Below, piece after piece: positions 35,707 through 44,408 of a stretch of 64,000 bases of DNA (positions are counted from its first letter, which is position 1; the number at the start of each line of letters is the position of its first letter). This DNA comes from Bacteroidetes bacterium GWE2_42_24 (GTDB lineage: Bacteria > Bacteroidota > Bacteroidia > Bacteroidales > TTA-H9), in assembly GCA_001768515.1 (NCBI GenBank), contig MEOA01000067.1, positions 1 through 64,000 on the forward strand, written 5' to 3'. The position numbers and the translations under genes are program-made. The notes beneath the pieces were generated by a model. It saw nothing but the letters and a program-made list of their open reading frames with translations, made no database searches and was not told the DNA's origin.

Positions 35707-36624
35707 ATGGGGCACAAAGGTAAATCGGACGCCGAAGGTTATATTCATAACCATGATGATGACAGCTATCCTGAATCATTTCCTCGTAAGTACCAGAATG
35801 ATGAACAGGGTTCGGAGCAATCACTTTTACAGGTGACAGAACACAAACCCAAGTTATCTGATGATTTTTATGAGAAAGAGTTGCAACGGCTTCAGATTGA
35901 ACTCGTCAAACTTCAGGAATGGATTAAGTTAAAAGGATTGAAATTAGTGGTCATCTTCGAAGGACGTGATGCTGCCGGCAAGGGAGGCGTTATCAATCGT
36001 ATCATTGAACCGTTGAATCCTCGTTTCTGTAGAGTTGTAGCTTTAGGCACTCCTACTGAGCGTGAAAAAACCCAGTGGTACTTTCAGCGTTACATTCCTC
36101 ATCTTCCTGCAGCAGGTGAAATGATTCTTTTCGACAGGAGCTGGTATAACAGAGCAGGCGTTGAACGGGTAATGGGGTTTTGTTCTGATGAAGAGTATTG
36201 GGAATTTCTCAGGTCTTGCCCTTATTTTGAGCGGATGTTAATCAGGTCCGGAATTGTATTGGTTAAATATTGGTTTTCAGTCAGTGATCATGAGCAGGAG
36301 AAACGATTTCAGGCTCGGTTACTTGATCCGACTAAGCGCTGGAAACTTAGTCCGATGGATATTGAGTCGCGCAATCGATGGGTTGAATACTCTAAAGCAA
36401 AAGATGAGATGTTTGCTTACACTGATACCAAACTTGCACCATGGCTGGTTGTTGAAGCCGATAATAAGAAGCGTGCCCGTTTGAATTGCATTGCGCATCT
36501 GCTGAGTGTAATTAAATATGAAGACCTAACTCCTCCGCAGATTGAATTACCTCCCCGACATGAAGCGAAAGGATATGTCCGTCCGCCTATTGAAGAGCAG
36601 ACTTTTGTTCCTTCAATATATTAG
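35707..36624 (+). CDS. ppk2: Polyphosphate kinase 2
   Basis: The 305-residue enzyme shares the PPK2 core: Walker A EGRDAAGKGG (85-94), GTPTEREKTQWYFQRYIPHLP, Walker B-like FDRSWYNRAGVERVMGFC and KYWFSVSDHEQEKRFQARL. It transfers phosphate between polyphosphate and nucleotides. The Walker A glycine-lysine and lid arginines fit a class I one-domain enzyme, but class cannot be fixed by eye. The N-terminal 45 residues are polar and histidine/acid-rich. Last gene of the guaD-DUF3127-class IV-ppk2 run, with a bidirectional terminator behind it. Confidence 0.92.
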   Translation: MGHKGKSDAEGYIHNHDDDSYPESFPRKYQNDEQGSEQSLLQVTEHKPKLSDDFYEKELQRLQIELVKLQEWIKLKGLKLVVIFEGRDAAGKGGVINRIIEPLNPRFCRVVALGTPTEREKTQWYFQRYIPHLPAAGEMILFDRSWYNRAGVERVMGFCSDEEYWEFLRSCPYFERMLIRSGIVLVKYWFSVSDHEQEKRFQARLLDPTKRWKLSPMDIESRNRWVEYSKAKDEMFAYTDTKLAPWLVVEADNKKRARLNCIAHLLSVIKYEDLTPPQIELPPRHEAKGYVRPPIEEQTFVPSIY

Positions 36625-36646
36625 TATCAGATTAAAAGTGATAAAT

Positions 36647-36686
36647 AAAAAAGGCAGGCTACCCGAGAAAGTAGCCTGCCTTTTGT
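36647..36686. terminator. Bidirectional terminator between ppk2 and nitrilase genes
   Basis: Stem AAAGGCAGGCTAC with GTAGCCTGCCTTT has an A-run on the left and T-run on the right, so it serves both convergent genes. Confidence 0.9.
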
Positions 36687-36703
36687 TTTCCCTGCTAAAC
36701 AAA

Positions 36704-37507
36704 TCAGGGCTGAGCATTTGAAGAGAACTCAGTCTTGTAATTATTCCATTCTGACCACAGATTTTCGCAGAAAGAAAGTCTTTTATGATTGGATTCGTCA
36801 GGATTGATATCAACAAATACCAAGTCTTCCTCTGAACCTGATTCAGCCAGAATTTCGCCATCAGGGGAAACAATTCTACTGGCACCCCGGTACTGTTCTG
36901 TTCTCTCAGCACTAGTTTCTTCTCCAGTCAGGTTAGCAGAAATGATGAAAATCCGGTTTTCTATAGCTCTGATTTTTACGATATCCGGGGTATTTATGCC
37001 TCCAAAAGCAGCAGAATGACAAAGTACCTGTAAACCTTTGCGAGTCATAATCCGGCACAATTCAGGAAACCAGATGTCAAAACAGATGAGCATTCCTGCT
37101 TTTGATTCACCAATATCAAAGAGTTTCGGATCGTCCCACGAACTGCTCAGGTAGTGCTTTTCAAAATCAGGCAAATGATGTTTCCTGTAGGACCCTTCCA
37201 AACCGTCGGAGCTAACAAGAATAGATGTATTGTAAAGGTAATCTTCATTATCTTTTTCAAGCATCGATCCACAGATATAACCACCTGAAATGGTGGCTAT
37301 TTTTGTGAGCTCTTCAATTGTTCTGCTATCTTCAAGGTCTTCAGCAAATTTCCACAATTCCTTTTCGGTAAGGAGGCTCCCTGTAGTAAATAACTCAGGA
37401 AGAACCAATAAGTCAAACTTTTCATCTTTAAGCTGATGCTTTAACTTTTGTATGGTTCCCTTCGGGTTCTTCCATTCTGGAGTAAACTGGTAGTATCCGA
37501 TTTTCAT
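36704..37507 (-). CDS. Nitrilase-superfamily carbon-nitrogen hydrolase
   Basis: The 267-residue protein has the Glu-Lys-Cys triad: Glu38 in LLVLPELFTTG, the Lys in the YRKHHLPDFEK segment, and the nucleophile Cys in GMLICFDIWFPELCR. Length fits small amidases such as omega-amidase (Nit2-like, which opens alpha-ketoglutaramate); substrate unproven. It starts 28 bp after the stop of the MIF-like gene on the same strand, suggesting co-transcription. Confidence 0.88.
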   Translation of the reverse strand: MKIGYYQFTPEWKNPKGTIQKLKHQLKDEKFDLLVLPELFTTGSLLTEKELWKFAEDLEDSRTIEELTKIATISGGYICGSMLEKDNEDYLYNTSILVSSDGLEGSYRKHHLPDFEKHYLSSSWDDPKLFDIGESKAGMLICFDIWFPELCRIMTRKGLQVLCHSAAFGGINTPDIVKIRAIENRIFIISANLTGEETSAERTEQYRGASRIVSPDGEILAESGSEEDLVFVDINPDESNHKRLSFCENLWSEWNNYKTEFSSNAQP

Positions 37508-37535
37508 GACATTATAGTTTTATATTTTTCAATTT

Positions 37536-37877
37536 TCATCCAAAAGTAACTCCATCACAACTCCAGCATTCAGCTTCTGCATTCTTGAATTCGATGTATA
37601 TTCTGTCACTTCTGATATTCAACTCTCTGCTGATATAATTCGTGAGCCCGATACTTATAGGCTTTATCTGACTTCTTTCCAGAGAGATACTTGAAAATTC
37701 AATAAATGCACAGGGCTCAAAATTGCCGGCCATTGTCATACTTAATTCAGGCATGAACATAACCATTATATATTTTTTAGGCTTGTTAAGCCATTCAGAG
37801 GCTAAAACAGTGAGTGCTTCAGAAAGCTTCCCGTAGTTTTCTATGAAAGTATTGGTCTGAATACGAATCAGCGGCAT
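37536..37877 (-). CDS. MIF-like tautomerase
   Basis: The start is set at the Met at 37877 so that the mature protein begins with the catalytic proline (M-P-L-I-R-I-Q-T-N); the longer frame to 37946 would bury it. The 113-residue length and PxIRIQTN...ALTVLASEWLNKPKKYIMVMFMPELSMTMAGNFEPCAFIEFSSI match macrophage migration inhibitory factor / phenylpyruvate tautomerase folds, with the KPxxYIMV active-site region. It ends WSCDGVTFG. A -7-like element lies at 37907-37915. Confidence 0.85.
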   Translation of the reverse strand: MPLIRIQTNTFIENYGKLSEALTVLASEWLNKPKKYIMVMFMPELSMTMAGNFEPCAFIEFSSISLERSQIKPISIGLTNYISRELNIRSDRIYIEFKNAEAECWSCDGVTFG

Positions 37878-37906
37878 AAGAGTCTTTTGAAGTATCAAAA
37901 TCCGCC

Positions 37907-37915
37907 ATAAAGATA
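37907..37915 (-). promoter_or_regulatory. -7-like element TATCTTTAT (minus strand)
   Basis: Upstream of the MIF-like start; weak consensus but right distance (about 30 bp). Confidence 0.45.
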
Positions 37916-38013
37916 GTAAGCTTTTGCCAAATATCGTGCAATTCAAACTTTAAGATCGACTGCAAGAGATTTGAACTAGCTGAACAGACTTATCAGGTGC
38001 AGGAATTAGGCAT

Positions 38014-38040
38014 GAAAAAAGGGATCTTGCAAGATCCCTT
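38014..38040 (-). terminator. Terminator of tRNA-Ser(CGA)
   Basis: The perfect 22-bp palindrome AAGGGATCTTG/CAAGATCCCTT followed on the - strand by a T-run, right after the tRNA 3' end. Confidence 0.88.
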
Positions 38041-38047
38041 CTTTCAG

Positions 38048-38136
38048 CGGAGAAAGAGGGATTCGAACCCCCGGTACCGCATAATGGGTACAACTGATTT
38101 CGAGTCAGTCCCGATCGACCACTCCGGCATTTCTCC
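38048..38136 (-). tRNA. tRNA-Ser (anticodon CGA)
   Basis: On the - strand the 89-nt gene folds with acceptor GGAGAAA/TTTCTCC and discriminator G. The anticodon loop CTCGAAA sits in the stem CTGA/TCAG, and the long variable arm is that of tRNA-Ser. CCA is not encoded. Confidence 0.93.
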
Positions 38137-38223
38137 GATGCAAAAATACAAATTTCTTTGATACTACAAGGGTAATTCAACGTCTGACAAAAAAAGAGAA
38201 ACAGGTTCTGGCTGAATTACTAC

Positions 38224-38254
38224 AAAAAAAAATCCTGATCTAACGGTCAGGATT
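38224..38254 (-). terminator. Terminator of tRNA-Ser(UGA)
   Basis: Stem AATCCTGA(T)C / G(G)TCAGGATT followed on the - strand by nine T. It separates the two serine tRNA genes. Confidence 0.82.
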
Positions 38255-38269
38255 CAAATTAATGTATTT

Positions 38270-38357
<88 letters not shown>

Positions 38358-38505
38358 GGGGGCAAAATTACTACTTTTTTCATTATCTGCAAGCCTTCCC
38401 ATGATTAATTTCTAAAGAAAGCAACCTTGTATCCACTCCGGATCGTCGAAGTTGTTAGGAAACATCGGATTGATTTTTGCTATGACCTGATTGGTTAAAA
38501 AGCTA

Positions 38506-38514
38506 TATCTTTAC
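38506..38514 (+). promoter_or_regulatory. -7-like element TATCTTTAC
   Basis: 30 bp before the GWxTD gene; shares 14 identical bases with the element before guaD. Confidence 0.5.
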
Positions 38515-38544
38515 AACGCAGTTCACTTTTTTTAAACATTTGCT

Positions 38545-40062
38545 ATGATAAACAGGATTTTTTTCATCAAAGCTCTGGTAATAACTCTCTTGATGTGCCA
38601 GGGATCTTCTGTTGAGGCCAAGAGGCTTATGGCAGAAATGAGTTATGCCACATTTTATACACCGCAAGGCGGATCCTACCTGGAAACATATCTTGGGGTC
38701 AGAGGCAAGAGTGTCGTGTTTGAGAAAAAGGCAAATGGGATGTTCCAAGGTGTCCTGCAGATTACCATGGTGTTCAGAAAAGATTCTGTAATTAAAACTT
38801 ATAGAAAATACGAATTGCTTAGTCCTGAGCAAGCTGATACTTCTCTAACGGTTTTTGACTTCATCGACCAGCAAAGAATTCCTCTTGAGCCCGGTACTTA
38901 TGACCTGGAGTTAACTCTTTATGATCGGGCTCAACCGGATAATAAGTACAATTACCACATTCCTGTTGAAATTTTTTATGATAGACAACAAGTGGTCGTC
39001 AGTGGTATTGAAATTGTTGATTCTTACAAACCGTCTGTAACAGCCGGAATGATGACTAAGGGAGGATATGATCTGATTCCGAGAGTCAGCAACTTTTTTT
39101 CTCAATCAGCAACTAGCTTAACCTTTTATACTGAGATTTATAATTCAGATACTGTTCTTGGAGAGAAAGAAAAGCTGGTCGCTTCATGGTATCTTCAACC
39201 CTATGAATCAGGAAAAAAATTGGATTCTTATTCTAGATCTAAAGTAATTGAAACCAGGCAGGTTATTCCGATATTTGCCGAGTTTGATATAAAAAATCTG
39301 ACTTCTGGCAACTATAATCTCTCCATAGAGATTCGTGATAAAAACAATAAAATAGTAGGTTATAATTCGTTGTTTATTCAGCGGAGCAATCCCCGGCTTA
39401 ACGATTCATTAATGGCAGATATCCCAACATCAGTTGAAAGTTCTTTTGCTATTACGATGAGTAATAATGATACACTTAGGGATTGGGTCTTATCTCTTCG
39501 ACCTATCGCCACGGTCTCTGAAAAAATATTCATTGACAATCAAGCCAAAGAAGCCAGTAGTGTGAATCTGCAACGATTCTTAAACTTCTTTTGGCAACAA
39601 CGCAATGAAATTGACCCTTTGGGAGCCTGGCTTTCTTATTATTCAGAAGTTAGAAAGGTCAATAAATTATTTGGGAATAAATTCAGAAGAGGATTTGATA
39701 CTGACCGGGGAAGGGTTTATTTGCAGTATGGCTCCCCCAATACCATTACTGACAGACCATTTGATGCCAGTAACTCCCAGATGACCAACAATAGAGGTGG
39801 AACTACCGGTCAGGACGGTGGTTTAGTTCCTTATCAGATATGGCATTATTATACTATCAAGAACCAACGGAATAAGAAATTTGTCTTCTATAATCCACAT
39901 CTCGCCGGAGACGATTATACCCTGCTTCACTCAGATGCTCAGGGAGAGTTTTACAACCCTCAATGGCAGACACAACTCAAGAGGATTCAACTCGAAAACG
40001 TCGACAATGGTCAAAATGGATTCGATGGTCAAAGCGGTCGTTATTACAATGACCCATTCTGA
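38545..40062 (+). CDS. GWxTD-domain exported protein
   Basis: The 505-residue protein has an N-terminal signal-like segment (IFFIKALVITLLMCQGSSVEA). The C-terminal about 150 residues match the GWxTD family: FFWQQRNEIDP...YSEVRKVNKLFG...RGFDTDRGRVYLQYGSPNTI and WHYYTIKNQRNKKFVFYNP. The naming motif is altered here to GFDTD. The first 300 residues are beta-rich, like other family members found in Bacteroidota and Acidobacteriota. Function unknown; envelope location likely. It is 24 bp upstream of a glycosyltransferase gene. Confidence 0.82.
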   Translation: MINRIFFIKALVITLLMCQGSSVEAKRLMAEMSYATFYTPQGGSYLETYLGVRGKSVVFEKKANGMFQGVLQITMVFRKDSVIKTYRKYELLSPEQADTSLTVFDFIDQQRIPLEPGTYDLELTLYDRAQPDNKYNYHIPVEIFYDRQQVVVSGIEIVDSYKPSVTAGMMTKGGYDLIPRVSNFFSQSATSLTFYTEIYNSDTVLGEKEKLVASWYLQPYESGKKLDSYSRSKVIETRQVIPIFAEFDIKNLTSGNYNLSIEIRDKNNKIVGYNSLFIQRSNPRLNDSLMADIPTSVESSFAITMSNNDTLRDWVLSLRPIATVSEKIFIDNQAKEASSVNLQRFLNFFWQQRNEIDPLGAWLSYYSEVRKVNKLFGNKFRRGFDTDRGRVYLQYGSPNTITDRPFDASNSQMTNNRGGTTGQDGGLVPYQIWHYYTIKNQRNKKFVFYNPHLAGDDYTLLHSDAQGEFYNPQWQTQLKRIQLENVDNGQNGFDGQSGRYYNDPF

Positions 40063-40086
40063 TTATCCATGTTTTCCAAAACCTGA

Positions 40087-41130
40087 TTGAAATACTTCGT
40101 GTTGACCAAGACTAAAACAGCCGTTGTTATTCTTAACTGGAATGGGAAGGAGTTTTTGAAAAAATTTCTTCCCGGTGTTATTAAATTTACACACGATGAT
40201 GGAATCATCATTGTAGCGGATAATAATTCTGATGATGATTCTGTGGCCATGCTTACCAGCAATTTTAACTCTGTGGACATAATCAGAAATGAGTCAAATG
40301 GTGGTTTTGCAACCGGGTATAATCTTGCACTACAAAAGATCAATTCCGAGTATTATGTTTTGCTCAACAGCGATATTGAAGTTACTGATGGCTGGCTGAA
40401 ACCCCTTATCGCTCTGATGGATTCGGATGAATCAATAGCTGCCTGCCAACCGCGAATCAGAAGTTATCATCATCCTGATCAGTTTGAATATGCCGGGGCG
40501 GCAGGTGGTTTTATCGATATTTTTGGTTATCCGTTTTGTCAGGGCAGGTTATTCCAGAATATCGAGAATGATGATAACCAATACAACGAGCGTCGTGAAA
40601 TCTTCTGGGCCAGTGGTGCCTGTATGGTAGTCAGAGCAGCTGTTTACCATCAGTTGGGAGGGTTAGATGATGATTTCTTTGCCCACATGGAGGAAATTGA
40701 CTTTTGCTGGCGCGCAAAACAACATGGCTACAAAGTAATGTACTGCCCTGAATCTGTTGTCTTTCATGTAGGTGGAGGAACCTTACCGAAAAAATCATGG
40801 AAGAAAACATATCTTAACATGCGCAATAACAGTATCATGTTGTGCAAAAATCTGCCCAAAAGGTACTTGATACCGGTACTTTTTACCCGATTATTGCTTG
40901 ATGGAATTGCCGCGCTCAAATTCTTAGCTGACGGGGGCTGGCATGATCTCTGGGCTGTTTTTAGAGCGCACATGAGTTTCTATCGCTCATTACCCGTTAC
41001 ACTGCATAAAAGGAGAAAAATCCCCGGCATTTTGGTTTCTCAGATGTACAAGGGAAATGTTGTTTTTGAGCATTTCCTGCTTCGCAGAAAACAATTTAGT
41101 CAATTGTCCCAGAAAAAGTTTACCAGCTAG
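40087..41130 (+). CDS. Family 2 glycosyltransferase
   Basis: The GT-A enzyme shows AVVILNWNGKEFLKKFLPG at the start, IIIVADNNSDDDSV, a nucleotide-diphosphate metal motif NSDIEV (the DxD equivalent), and GGLDDDFFAHMEEIDFCWRAKQHGYKV with WASGACMVVRAAVY, as in rhamnosyltransferase-like members. No ATG start is available: a stop precedes at 40080s and the first in-frame candidates are TTG 40087, GTG 40099 and TTG 40102. The last begins closest to the domain (TKTKTAVVILN). It likely adds a sugar to a lipid-linked or surface glycan. Co-transcribed with the GWxTD gene. Confidence 0.86.
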   Translation: MKYFVLTKTKTAVVILNWNGKEFLKKFLPGVIKFTHDDGIIIVADNNSDDDSVAMLTSNFNSVDIIRNESNGGFATGYNLALQKINSEYYVLLNSDIEVTDGWLKPLIALMDSDESIAACQPRIRSYHHPDQFEYAGAAGGFIDIFGYPFCQGRLFQNIENDDNQYNERREIFWASGACMVVRAAVYHQLGGLDDDFFAHMEEIDFCWRAKQHGYKVMYCPESVVFHVGGGTLPKKSWKKTYLNMRNNSIMLCKNLPKRYLIPVLFTRLLLDGIAALKFLADGGWHDLWAVFRAHMSFYRSLPVTLHKRRKIPGILVSQMYKGNVVFEHFLLRRKQFSQLSQKKFTS

Positions 41131-41134
41131 TGGC

Positions 41135-41557
41135 TTAGCCTTCAGTGAAATAGCTTACGGCTATTCGATACCCTTTTAATCCAAGTCCCGATATAATACC
41201 CACGCAGGCTGCACCTGTCAGCAACGTATGCCTATATACTTCTCGCGCTGAAACATTGCTTATGTGAACTTCAATTGCCGGGGTGCTAATTGCTCTAAGA
41301 GCATCGGCAATCGCAACTGAAGTATGAGCATAGGCACCTGGATTAATCACTATTCCGGCAGCAGAGAAGCCAAATTCATGCAACCAATTAATGATTTCTC
41401 CTTCAACATTACTTTGACGGTAAATCAGATTAAATTCAGGATATAATGAAGCTAACTCTTTCAGATAATCATCCAAAACTTCGCTGCCATAAATAGTCGG
41501 CTCACGTGTTCCAATTAAATTCAAATTTGGACCATTTATTATAACAATCTGCTTCAT
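41135..41557 (-). CDS. aroQ: Type II 3-dehydroquinate dehydratase
   Basis: The 140-residue dodecameric enzyme dehydrates 3-dehydroquinate in the shikimate pathway. It keeps the key residues: NGPNLNLIGTREPTIYG (with Asn, Arg and Tyr of the active loop), RQSNVEGEIINWLHE, INPGAYAHTSVAIADAL (catalytic His) and EVHISNVSAREVYRH. Convergent with the glycosyltransferase; the intergenic gap is 4 bp. Confidence 0.96.
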   Translation of the reverse strand: MKQIVIINGPNLNLIGTREPTIYGSEVLDDYLKELASLYPEFNLIYRQSNVEGEIINWLHEFGFSAAGIVINPGAYAHTSVAIADALRAISTPAIEVHISNVSAREVYRHTLLTGAACVGIISGLGLKGYRIAVSYFTEG

Positions 41558-41689
41558 CCGGAATTATTTTATTTAGTCAGCAAAAATGGTTAAAAATGCG
41601 ACAAAAATCAATGTTTTTGGCAGCATGTTGTTTATCAGTAATTTAAATTAAACATAAGTTCTGCTCCCCATATTATCAAATTTCTGTTA

Positions 41690-41698
41690 TACCTTTGC
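41690..41698 (+). promoter_or_regulatory. -7 promoter element TACCTTTGC
   Basis: Consensus element about 10 bp before the TPP riboswitch, so the riboswitch lies at the very start of the transcript. Confidence 0.75.
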
Positions 41699-41706
41699 AG
41701 CAAATA

Positions 41707-41790
41707 ACCGAATAGGGGTGCCCGAATTAAAACGGGCTGAGATCACACCCTTGGAACCTGATGCGGATCATACCGACGAAGGGAATTCTT
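41707..41790 (+). promoter_or_regulatory. TPP (THI-box) riboswitch
   Basis: The conserved core is visible in order: GGGGTGCCC, CGGGCTGAGAT, ACCCTTGGAACCTGAT, CGGATCATACCG and CGAAGGGAA. The 5' gaat and 3' attc pair as P1. Downstream, agggaa at 41780-41785 can pair with ttccct at 41809-41814 just before a T-run, and ccctatt can instead pair with the aptamer's aataggg, a plausible switch. It controls the TonB receptor that follows. Confidence 0.95.
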
Positions 41791-41854
41791 CCAGGCATTC
41801 TTCTCTCCTTCCCTATTGGTTTTTTATGTTTAACCATTTAAAACCAATGTTTCC

Positions 41855-44260
41855 ATGCTCAAAAAAAACGTTTCAATTTTTGTCTTCTTGTTGTGGTCAC
41901 TAGCCACTTACTCCCAAACAACCCTGCTTGGATCAGTAACAGATGCTAATTCAAAAGAGCCACTTAGCGGAGCACACGTCACAATTACGCCATCACTGAT
42001 GGCAACAGTTTCAAAACCTGACGGATCATTTCATTTTAATCGTCTCAAGCCCGGTAGTTATACCCTGACGATAAGTTATCTGGGCTATGCAAATCAGTCG
42101 ATCAACTGTGATATCCCTACTAAAGAACAGATTATTGTGGCCATGGTTCCCAAACAAATTATGCAGGATGAATACATCGTTACTGCCACCAGAATCAGTG
42201 AAATGGCACCTGCAGCCGTCAAGACTATCCAGCGAAAGGAGATAGACCAGAAAAACGTTGGACAAGATCTGCCTTACTTACTTCAGAATACTCCTTCGCT
42301 GGTAACAAGTTCAGATGCCGGCGCTGGCGTTGGCTATACAAGTTTCAGAATCAGAGGAACGGATATGACGCGCATCAACGTCATGGTTAACGGTATCCCG
42401 TTGAATGACCCTGAATCGAATCAGGTTTATTGGGTGGATTTGCCTGATATCGCTTCATCAACCGATGAAATCCAGATTCAACGCGGAGTCGCTACTTCTA
42501 GTTATGGAAACAGTGCATTTGGAGCCGGTGTAAACCTAATCACGGCAACCCCATCATCAGAACCTTACCTCCAAATTGCTTCCAACGCCGGGAGCTTCAA
42601 TACTATCAGGAATAATGTAAGGTTTGGTACGGGAATGCTTGCCAACCGGATAGCTCTGGAAGGACGTCTTTCACACATGACATCCGACGGTTATATTGAC
42701 CGTGCCTCTGCCAAACTGAAGTCTTTTTTCCTAAGCGGAGGTTACTATGGACAAAATACTATATTTAAACTGAATGTGTTCTCTGGCTATGAACGTACTT
42801 ACCAGGCCTGGAATGGAACACCTTCTGATAGCCTGTCTACGAACCGGACATACAACCCTTCGGGTGAATATATCGGTCCCGACGGAAAGATTAAATATTA
42901 CCAGGATGAAGTAGATGATTACCAGCAAGATCATTATCAGTTCTTCTTTAGTCATGTGGTCTCTCCCTCTTTCAGCGTAAATGCTGCATTGCATTATACG
43001 CATGGCTTCGGCTACTATGAAAATTATAAATCAGGTAAGAATTTCAGTAGCTATGGTTTTGATAATGTAATTACTGGCGCTGATACAATTAATAAAACAG
43101 ACGTAATTCAACGCAAGTATCTTGACAATGACTTTTTTGGTGCTACTGCATCAGCTCAGTATAAGGTTACAAATAAACTGGTCCTAAATTTTGGATCTGC
43201 TTATAATCATTATGATGGCGATCATTATGGTACTATTCTGTGGGCAAAGTTCTATCCTGCTATTACACCTGGAACTCGTTGGTATGAAGGAAATGGTATA
43301 AAAAAGGAGTTCAATTCATTTTTAAAAACTGACTGGCAGATAACTTCTTCATTAAACCTTTATACCGATTTGCAATTCAGAACAGTAAGCCACTCAATTA
43401 CAGGCAACGGAGATGATTTGCGTGATTTAACCCAGAAACATGATTACAACTTTTTTAATCCTAAGGCCGGACTTTCATGGCATTTAAGCCAAAACCATCG
43501 TTTATGGGCTTCTGTGGGAATTGCTCACCGGGAACCAAGCCGCTCTGACTTTAAGGATGCCGATCCCGAGAAAATTCCTTCCAGTGAAAAGCTTTTAGAT
43601 TACGAGATTGGATACCATTTTCAATCCCAAATATTTAGGGCTTCAACAAATTTGTTTTACATGGACTACACTGATCAACTGGTGCTGACAGGTAAAATAA
43701 ACAATGTAGGCGATCCCATCATGATCAATGTTGCTGATAGTTATCGGGCAGGTATTGAAATGTCAGCCGAAACAAATCCGTTTAAAAACCTGATGATCGG
43801 TGCACATGCTACTTTCAGCTCAAATAAAATTAAAGACTTTGTGGCTTATGTTGATGATTGGGATACGTATGCCCAGCGGGTAGATTCATTGGGAGAAACC
43901 GACCTGAGCTTCTCTCCTGCCCTGACTGCCGGTGCTCAGGTAAGATATGAGCCGTTGAAAGGTTTTGCCACTACATGGTATACACGATATGTAGGGAAAC
44001 AGTTTATTGATAATACCTCCAATGACGAAAGAAGTCTTGATGCCTACTTTATTAACGATCTGAATTTATCATACAGCTTCAAAACCAACCTGATTAAAGA
44101 AATTAGGCTCTGGGGTCAAATTAATAATATCTTTGACGTTCAATATGAGTCAAATGCCTGGATATATAGATATATATCCGACCATAAGGAGTATAAGATG
44201 GACGGCTATTTTACACAGGCAGGGATCAATTTCATGGCAGGAATTACCCTTAACATCTGA
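41855..44260 (+). CDS. TPP-riboswitch-controlled TonB-dependent receptor (thiamin/precursor uptake)
   Basis: The 801-residue outer-membrane receptor has a signal peptide (to about residue 22), a carboxypeptidase-like regulatory beta-sandwich (about 25-105), a TonB-box-like segment (DEYIVTATRISE), a plug domain (SLVTSSDAGAGVGYTSFRIRGTDMTRINVMVNG) and a C-terminal barrel ending AGITLNI with a terminal aromatic-free strand. Regulation by TPP points to import of thiamin or a precursor; this matches the predicted Omr1 receptor described for Bacteroidota THI regulons. Substrate specificity is inferred from the riboswitch. It is followed by a strong terminator. Confidence 0.85.
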   Translation: MLKKNVSIFVFLLWSLATYSQTTLLGSVTDANSKEPLSGAHVTITPSLMATVSKPDGSFHFNRLKPGSYTLTISYLGYANQSINCDIPTKEQIIVAMVPKQIMQDEYIVTATRISEMAPAAVKTIQRKEIDQKNVGQDLPYLLQNTPSLVTSSDAGAGVGYTSFRIRGTDMTRINVMVNGIPLNDPESNQVYWVDLPDIASSTDEIQIQRGVATSSYGNSAFGAGVNLITATPSSEPYLQIASNAGSFNTIRNNVRFGTGMLANRIALEGRLSHMTSDGYIDRASAKLKSFFLSGGYYGQNTIFKLNVFSGYERTYQAWNGTPSDSLSTNRTYNPSGEYIGPDGKIKYYQDEVDDYQQDHYQFFFSHVVSPSFSVNAALHYTHGFGYYENYKSGKNFSSYGFDNVITGADTINKTDVIQRKYLDNDFFGATASAQYKVTNKLVLNFGSAYNHYDGDHYGTILWAKFYPAITPGTRWYEGNGIKKEFNSFLKTDWQITSSLNLYTDLQFRTVSHSITGNGDDLRDLTQKHDYNFFNPKAGLSWHLSQNHRLWASVGIAHREPSRSDFKDADPEKIPSSEKLLDYEIGYHFQSQIFRASTNLFYMDYTDQLVLTGKINNVGDPIMINVADSYRAGIEMSAETNPFKNLMIGAHATFSSNKIKDFVAYVDDWDTYAQRVDSLGETDLSFSPALTAGAQVRYEPLKGFATTWYTRYVGKQFIDNTSNDERSLDAYFINDLNLSYSFKTNLIKEIRLWGQINNIFDVQYESNAWIYRYISDHKEYKMDGYFTQAGINFMAGITLNI

Positions 44261-44284
44261 ATGTAAACTGCTTTTCTGTAGTAT

Positions 44285-44320
44285 GAGGTGGTTGAATATT
44301 AATTCAACCACCTCTTTTTT
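44285..44320 (+). terminator. Terminator after the TonB receptor
   Basis: A perfect 13-bp stem (GAGGTGGTTGAAT / ATTCAACCACCTC) with a T-run. Confidence 0.93.
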
Positions 44321-44408
44321 AAATAGTATTAACTCTTTTTTACAAACTTTAACCCTTTATTAAAAATACCGAACAGGATGAATAGTTAATTTCGTGCAAA
44401 ATTCTTTC

